Positions 58,614-64,000 of a DNA stretch of 64,000 nt are shown in pieces. Numbering within the stretch: position 1 is the first letter of the stretch; each line of letters begins with the position of its first letter. Source of the stretch: Cristatella mucedo (taxonomy: Eukaryota > Bryozoa > Phylactolaemata > Cristatellidae); assembly GCA_009760855.2 (NCBI GenBank), contig WPIO01000013.1:1588001-1652000 (forward strand), read 5' to 3'. Below the pieces are notes generated by a model, which had not been told where the DNA came from, did no database searches, and saw only the letters and a program-made list of their open reading frames with translations. The position numbers were made by a program, and so were the translations under genes.

Positions 58614-58697
58614 AGTAATTATGTAAGGCTAGTAATTATGTAAGGCTAGTAATTATGCAAGGCAATTAATTATGTAAGGCTAGTAATTAGGTTAGGC
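58614..58697 (+). repeat. 17-bp tandem repeat, about five units
   Basis: The unit is agtaattatgtaaggct. The first two units are identical and the later ones diverge (gcaaggc, ggttaggc). It lies 250 bp 5' of the TFP5 exon 1. Confidence 0.9.
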
Positions 58698-58952
58698 ACC
58701 ATACGCATCTGCAGCGGCAGCTGTAGGGTTCAATGGCTACCACAGGCGGACCCTGTTTGCATCTCATTACACTAGTCCTGCAGGATCATGTTTACGACGA
58801 CGTACGGAATTCCCAAGCAACCCAGCCACAATGGTTCTTAAATGGGCCGTGCGGCAGCACTTCTACCAACATTGTGACGTATACGGCCATGAACGCGTTG
58901 TGCCGCTCGTGATGAATAAATGACTGCTTGAAATGTTACGTAGTCCAAGAAA

Positions 58953-59019
58953 ATGGCGTGCTCTGTGAGATCAGCCACTGGCTTGTTGATGTTGGCACTA
59001 GGTTTATACTTGGACGGTG
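58953..59019 (+). CDS. TFP5 exon 1: orphan signal-peptide exon
   Basis: 67 nt: 22 codons plus one base, ending GACGGTG before GTGAGTG. This is the same phase-1 junction and the same Asp-Gly end as exon 1 of TFP1 and TFP2. It reads [20 protein letters not shown] then DG; SVR and the hydrophobic core align with GSVRMAAGFVWILLLACFFD-type sequence upstream of and within TFP2. Exons 2 and 3 are not found to the right within the window, where a long (TA)n follows at once. Either the gene continues past 64,000 after a long intron or this is an orphan exon. Confidence 0.6.
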
Positions 59020-59058
59020 GTGAGTGTCGAATGTCACTGGTCTTCCTATATTCTTAGC

Positions 59059-59520
<462 letters not shown>

Positions 59521-59526
59521 AGAGAT

Positions 59527-59615
59527 AGAAAGAGAGAGAGAGAGAGAGAGAAAGAGACAGACAGACAGACAGAGAACAGAGAGACAGAGACAGAGAGACA
59601 GAGAGACAGAGTGAG

Positions 59616-59696
<81 letters not shown>

Positions 59697-59706
59697 CAGA
59701 GAAAGA
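59527..59706 (+). repeat. (GA)n / (CAGA)n microsatellite
   Basis: Alternating GA and CAGA runs. Ser/Leu frames over it on minus are artefacts. Confidence 0.97.
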
Positions 59707-60054
59707 GTAAGCCATTTTGTAGAAGAACTCTGGCAATATGACTTGCTGCAACTCAAATATCGGGTGATTGATCACTCGACACGAAGTCATGATGCAATTC
59801 AAATTTGAGTCACCCAAAAAGCTCTTACGAATCAAGATGACCTCTTGTACTAAGGCATACTTTTTTGCACTGGTGTGGCTAGGAAGACTAGGCAAGATAT
59901 ATAATTAATAGAATCCGTTAGCCGTGACAATACAATGGCTGCAGCTCAGATGATAACGTTATCCTCTTGAACAACTCCTAGCACTATAGAGCTCTGGCTC
60001 CGAGTGCTAACATTCAAGTGAGTTAAAAAGTTGCAATTCGAACACTTACGTGTA

Positions 60055-60127
60055 TATATATATATATGAATATACATATATATATATATATTCATATATA
60101 TACGTATATATATATATATATATATAT
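60055..60127. repeat. (TA)n with internal inverted repeats
   Basis: TA runs broken by gaatatac, ttcat and acg. tatatgaatatac and its near inverse can pair. Confidence 0.9.
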
Positions 60128-60190
60128 GAAGCACCTGATTAAAGATTAATTTGCCTTTGGGTGCTATACAAATGAATGAAATATATATAT
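60128..60190 (+). mobile_element. SINE-1 tail fragment
   Basis: gaagcacctgattaaagatt, then gggtgctatacaaatgaatg, ending in (AT)n. Tail only. It meets a complete inverted SINE-1 end-to-end. Confidence 0.65.
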
Positions 60191-60228
60191 ATATATATAT
60201 ATTTCATTCATTTGTATAGCACCCAAAG
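60155..60228. repeat. Perfect 74-bp palindrome
   Basis: Two SINE-1 tails (ctttgggtgctatacaaatg then aatgaaat, and its exact complement) flank 22 bp of alternating AT, so the whole is self-complementary. Confidence 0.95.
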
Positions 60229-60370
60229 ACAGCTCAATTTATATTCAGGGGCTTCAGATATGCCACGGGAGTTGAGCCCCCCTCCCCCCCCCGACCTTGG
60301 TCAAAACAGTCACCTTGAACTTGGTCGAGGCGAGCACCTTAACCACTGGGCCAAACTAGCCTTGATTTAG
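60191..60370 (-). mobile_element. SINE-1 copy
   Basis: Minus reading: ggctagtttggcccagtggt then taaggtgctcgcctcgacca (A-box region), a central C/G-run (C8 on plus at 60,285), gagctgtctttgggtgctat and (AT)n. The head is the best preserved of the three SINE-1 copies. Confidence 0.75.
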
Positions 60371-60404
60371 TGCAAGTGAAGATATGCGAGAACAAGGTGT
60401 CTAG

Positions 60405-60645
60405 TGTCAGTCGCAACGTTCACGATAGATAAACCAAGCTGCGGAGAGTTGGTCCAACTGTAGGTGTCTTTCTCCACAGGCAGGAAAACCTGTGAGTAAT
60501 ATGTACAGCAGTCGGACCTTTACTTCTAAAATGCATAGACCAACTTAAATTATATGCAGAAGTTATTTGCAGAATTATGCAGCTTCTTTGTAGATAAATT
60601 GAGCTGCCAACAGTCAGAGTAGCGAGCATGCGATCTGTCTGGATC
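60405..60645 (-). mobile_element. LINE-A internal fragment
   Basis: cacgatagataaaccaagct through ttggtccaactgtaggtgtc and aaaatgcatagaccaactta correspond, on minus, to KLVHAF...LQLVQ...AARLVYRE. No tail. Confidence 0.7.
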
Positions 60646-61238
60646 AGTTGACTCGGGTGCAGTTGCCACATCTCACCACTTCTAATCGACCTGCCCTGGC
60701 TCTCAGTCAAGCAGCGCATTGACTGCAAGGTTCTGTCACTCACTTGAAGGTACCTTCATTCTTTCAATCTAGCCTTGCCTATCAGATTTAGTAACCAACC
60801 AGGCTAAGCCTCGTAACGCACGATTTTCTTAATCTAATCGTTGACCTACACCTCGTACAAACCACAAATCCTTTGGAGACCGTGCCGTAACTTCGTATGC
60901 TCCCATAGCCTGGAACTCATTTCCGACTGGCATCGCGACATCCCCTGACTTGATCAGTGTAAAAAAGTAGCTAAAGATACACCTATTTATCGCAGAATTT
61001 AGGGGTCCATCTGAATCGTCTTTTGTGTGCTTGTGCGTGCTGACACTGTGCTGCTGCCACTAACCATGTTTGCATGCTGACCCTGTGCATGTCACCTCTG
61101 ACCACCTTATGTTTGGTGTCATTGAGCATGCTATTACTAATCTTTCGATCATGCTTTCTTTACAGCAAGTTTTACGTGCCTGGAAAGAGATTGGGTTCTC
61201 TGAGGGCGCTATATCAAATGTATTATTATTATTATATC
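60646..61238 (+). mobile_element. LINE-A 3' end
   Basis: A degenerate IDLPWLSVKQRIDCKVLSLT (60,686-60,750), ggagaccgtgccgtaacttc, cccatagcctggaactcatt, 3' UTR and tail gcgctatatcaaatgtatta(TTA)n. Head-to-head with the preceding fragment. Confidence 0.85.
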
Positions 61239-61297
61239 TTGCTAATACTAAAACTAACAAAGAATCGACTTTACGTTCACAAGGACATGTTGGTTAG

Positions 61298-61495
61298 GTG
61301 AGCCGTGATGGCACACTAGGTAAGGCATTTGCTTTTAACGACCTTGGTCCCAATGTCATGGGTTCGAATCCAGCGGTGGGCGATCCTTTATCGCCACCAC
61401 AAGCGATGGTGATAGTCTTAAAGGCTCTTCTGTCGCTATTCATATAAACAGGCTGTTAAATCAACTGGTTTTTTATGACCTAGGCCCGATTATTT
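61298..61495 (+). mobile_element. SINE-2 copy (tRNA-derived)
   Basis: gtgagccgtgatggcacact, then aggtaaggcatttgctttta. A near-consensus B-box follows (gggttcgaatcc, 61,360-61,371), with the A-box-like tgatggcacactagg upstream. A tRNA-unrelated body follows (gatggtgatagtcttaaagg, ctcttctgtcgctattcata). The head resembles a tRNA's internal promoter but does not pair as a clean acceptor stem. A 3' fragment of the same family is at 12,104. Confidence 0.7.
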
Positions 61496-61499
61496 AGAA

Positions 61500-62300
61500 T
61501 GTTTGAAGTCAGCAGTTTTGATTGTACCTATATAATTTCCCTAAAACATAAATGAAGCCAGACTGTTAACTTTGCCATGATGAATCTGGACAACCAGCAT
61601 TACGTCTTGTTTACCTGTTGAAGATCTGTCCTGATCTTGCGTTTTCTTTCGTAAGCTCCCGCTTAGTATTCATTCCTATTTTAATGTTTGAACTAAGCCA
61701 CTTATCATCGGGACGGGGTTTACAGTGTACTTATTAAAAGAAGAGAAATAATCCGAAACATTCAAGGCTAGTGTTGCGCTGTAGTGTTGCACTAGTCTGA
61801 GCTGATCAAAACTGCGATTGGGCAGAAGGGGTGCCAAAGACATAGTTTGAAGAGACCATCAATTTAAAGTGCCAAATGATTTTTCAACGCACCGATTATT
61901 TGCGCTCCTATAAAGTGCAAATTGAATTGCATCCACGTGCTATCAAATGGGCAAAATTTAAAGCTTCTAGGTGTTAAAAATGTGCTTAAATGAGTGGCGG
62001 CACAGCAATGTATCAATGTCATCAATTCATGGGATCTCTCCAGCAAGGTCCAATCTAGCTATAGAGCTAACTATTCGTTAGAAATGGCTCTGCTTCGGGT
62101 TTATCATGAACCTTTAAAAAAGTTCTGATTAGAGTAGAACTGGCACGATGTTAATTCCTATCGTCTATCTAGGAAGACCTTAAAAGAACGAAATACGTCA
62201 GGATTAGCAATAGGCTCTTTTTTCACTACCTTTTCTCTTTCTGTGGCCAATGTAAACACTAAAAACAATCACGGAGATCACTTCCTTTCTGTTGATACCC
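61500..62300. other. Unassigned sequence
   Basis: No gene recognised. The right end may grade into LINE-C. Confidence 0.35.
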
Positions 62301-62329
62301 ACCTGTATTTATAGTTTGATTCTTTTAAT

Positions 62330-63085
62330 CTCTTATCCTAATCCAATCGATTTAATGTCCTTGAAGACATCAACGGTATTTGCGTTTGGATTGATACTAA
62401 ATTCCTGAAACTTTAAGATAATAAGACTTACCTACTCGTTTCAGAAAAACCCAATGTCACCTGAATGTTGGATGACCTTACCTACTAAATTGCTTAATCT
62501 AGTAAAATCTTCTGTGATATATGGCTGTAATCTAAGCATATTTTTTGAAAACAAATAGTCGTTAGATGAGCACATTTCTTAAATTTTCAATTTGGCCCAT
62601 TTTCAGCGTAACAACATTGCCCAAAAATTAAGGCCCGCTAAGATAGGAGCATGACAACCAAACTAGTTTAAACGTTGGCGATTAAAATGTACGTTACTGT
62701 TGTTTCTTATATCCGGGACTCTCGGCGAGTGCATTAAATCGACAACAAATGACGCAAAATTAAGATGCCCAGCTGGTTTACCATCAAAGGTATAGCTGCC
62801 ACATACATTCAATTCTTCTGAGCCTAGCTGTGTCCTAATATAGCTTAAAATCGGTATAAGAAATTATCAGAATGGCTTGCTGGTCACTTCGTTTGCTTGC
62901 ACCAGCCTATCAATGGGACCTTTTAGCTCTGCCGGCCACGTTCTATTGCATCAATCGTCTATCAGCATCTAGCAGTCTCACCGTCTCTAACATTAAATTG
63001 AAATATTTTGGTTATGGAGCCTTCAGCCCGTATGCGCTAAAAGTCTGGAGCTCACTTCCACTTACGATCAGCACCTGCAATTGAA
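62330..63085 (+). mobile_element. LINE-C relic (third CR1/L2-like family)
   Basis: Frame 62,872-63,084 reads RLLAPAYQWDLLALP, NRLSASSSLTVSNIKLKYFG and YGAFSPYALKVWSSLP. This has the same layout as the LINE-A/B C-terminus (APAYLSDLL...FGDRAFSSYAPKAWNSLP) but is clearly divergent. Degenerate RT C-terminal sequence precedes it (ctgaaactttaagataataa). Confidence 0.6.
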
Positions 63086-63089
63086 CTTG

Positions 63090-63205
63090 CATCACAATAG
63101 TAATAATAATGATAATAAAAATGTTGATAAAGCGCTCTCAGAGAACTCAATCTCTTTCTAGACGCTTTATAATTACTGCAAAGGAAGCACGGTCGATCAA
63201 ATAGT
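63090..63205 (-). mobile_element. LINE-A tail fragment
   Basis: aatagtaataataatgataa, gataaagcgctctcagagaa, then ctctttctagacgctttata. Only the tail. Confidence 0.85.
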
Positions 63206-63345
63206 CTCACCTAAAAACGTAACTGTTCGGGTCAGCTGTTCCTTCAATCCGGTGACCTTGTCCTTTTGTTCTGTTATTCGCATGTTTAACGTGCATGATT
63301 CAGGGCCTGCTAATGACCAGAAATCCTACTAACCATTCCCAATGC

Positions 63346-63348
<3 letters not shown>

Positions 63349-63424
<76 letters not shown>

Positions 63425-63503
63425 TGTGTCTGTGTCTGTGTCTGTGTCTGAGTCTGTGTCTACGTGTGTGTGTGTGTGTGTGTGTGTTTGTGTGTGTGTG
63501 GGG
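63349..63503 (+). repeat. Compound (TA)n-(TG)n-(TGTGTC)n microsatellite
   Basis: (TA)16, then (TG)19, then hexamer units tgtgtc, then TG again and a G7 run. Confidence 0.97.
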
Positions 63504-63745
63504 GGGTGGGTGTCTAGATGCCTATCGGATTGAGCTTTTTTCTTTAGCTTGCTTTCTTAGGCTTGATACGTGCTTGCTTTTGTATTCTTGCATGCTCGAT
63601 GCTATGAGTGTGACTAACCTTTAGATATTAGTTCTCTTGCCAAGTATTATAACGCCCCTAGATCTTAGGCTGCTATAAACACTATTATTAATATCAATTG
63701 TTATTATATTAGTAATGAGAGAGACTATCTGCTGTAGAATTTCTA
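63504..63745. other. Unassigned sequence
   Basis: No feature recognised. Confidence 0.4.
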
Positions 63746-63749
63746 TTTT

Positions 63750-64000
63750 AATAACAATAATAATAACACACTTGATAAAGCATCCTCAGAGAACTTAATC
63801 TCTTCCTAGGCACTTTACGTTTGCTGCAAAGTAAACACGATCGAATGATTAGTGGTAGCAAGCTAAATAAAAAGCAAGAATAAACATGATTAGGGGTGAC
63901 ATGCACAGGGTCAGCATGCAAGTGTGGCTAGTAGCAGCATGCACAGTTAAAGAACGTATAAGCACATACAGGTTTAATCACAGGGGCCCACTAAATGTTG
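63750..64000 (-). mobile_element. LINE-A 3' end, runs off the window
   Basis: aataacaataataataacac, gataaagcatcctcagagaa, 3' UTR, then cagggg and cccactaaatgttg at the edge; continues to the right. Confidence 0.85.

Noticed and set aside
61298-61375. Possible tRNA gene
   Set aside because: A good B-box (ggttcgaatcc) is present, but no clean acceptor or anticodon stem could be paired, and the SINE-2 body follows it; the body also recurs at 12,104.

Overview
This window looks like nuclear DNA from an invertebrate animal. It is moderately AT-rich, packed with decayed non-LTR retrotransposons, and rich in (CT)n/(GA)n and (TA)n microsatellites. Its only convincing host genes have GT-AG introns. 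No operons, bacterial gene blocks, rRNA, CRISPR or intact tRNA genes were seen. The phylum cannot be fixed from the sequence alone. The retroelement types and the GPI-anchored three-finger proteins fit many non-vertebrate metazoans.

Host genes. The window holds at least five loci of one family of small Ly6/uPAR-type three-finger proteins (TFPs), each built as three exons: signal peptide; first half with 5 Cys; second half with 5 Cys plus a GPI-type tail. All introns are in phase 1. Two loci are complete and open: TFP1 (minus strand, 13.2-15.1 kb) and TFP2 (plus strand, 39.3-41.8 kb). TFP3 (minus, 19.4-19.8 kb) has exon 2 and a third exon cut by a retrotransposon. TFP4 (plus, 52.5-53.0 kb) has a 1-nt frameshift in exon 2 but an open exon 3. 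At 58.95 kb an exon 1 (TFP5) stands alone, and the rest of its gene would lie right of the window. Left-hand loci are on minus and right-hand loci on plus, so the cluster diverges from a centre near 20-39 kb.

Large-scale structure. TFP1 and TFP2 sit in the two arms of an inverted segmental duplication (about 9.85-17.26 kb and 37.2-44.6 kb, roughly 7.4 kb per arm, 20 kb apart). The arms share exons, introns, an intronic LINE, 3' UTR, poly(A) signal, promoter-side tandem repeats, a microsatellite-bearing element and a LINE reverse-transcriptase block. Insertions present in only one arm act as filled/empty-site pairs and show what moved after the duplication.

Mobile elements. Two CR1/L2-group LINE families dominate. 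LINE-A has an AP endonuclease, an RT with YADD, and a 3' end of (TTA)n preceded by a conserved 60-bp tail. LINE-B is a related but distinct RT family. Most copies are 5'-truncated and broken. A third LINE-like relic (LINE-C), two tRNA-derived SINE families, a Ty3/Gypsy RNase H fragment and a solo LTR nested inside a LINE-A copy are also present. SINE-1 shares its 3' tail with LINE-A, which suggests LINE-A mobilised it.

Layout. 0-9.85 kb: LINE-A/B remnants and one SINE-1. 9.85-17.26 kb: left arm with TFP1. 17.4-26 kb: nested LINEs and broken TFP3. 26-30 kb: mostly unassigned, with a Gypsy fragment. 30-37 kb: LINE-A/B, SINE-1, GA element. 37.2-44.6 kb: right arm with TFP2. 44.6-51 kb: LINE array with the solo LTR. 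51-56 kb: TFP4 and GC-rich blocks. 56-64 kb: LINE relics, orphan TFP5 exon, long microsatellites, SINEs and a perfect palindrome. Family names LINE-A/B/C, SINE-1/2 and TFP1-5 are local labels used only here. Ends of repeat copies are estimates by eye, usually good to about 5-30 bp.
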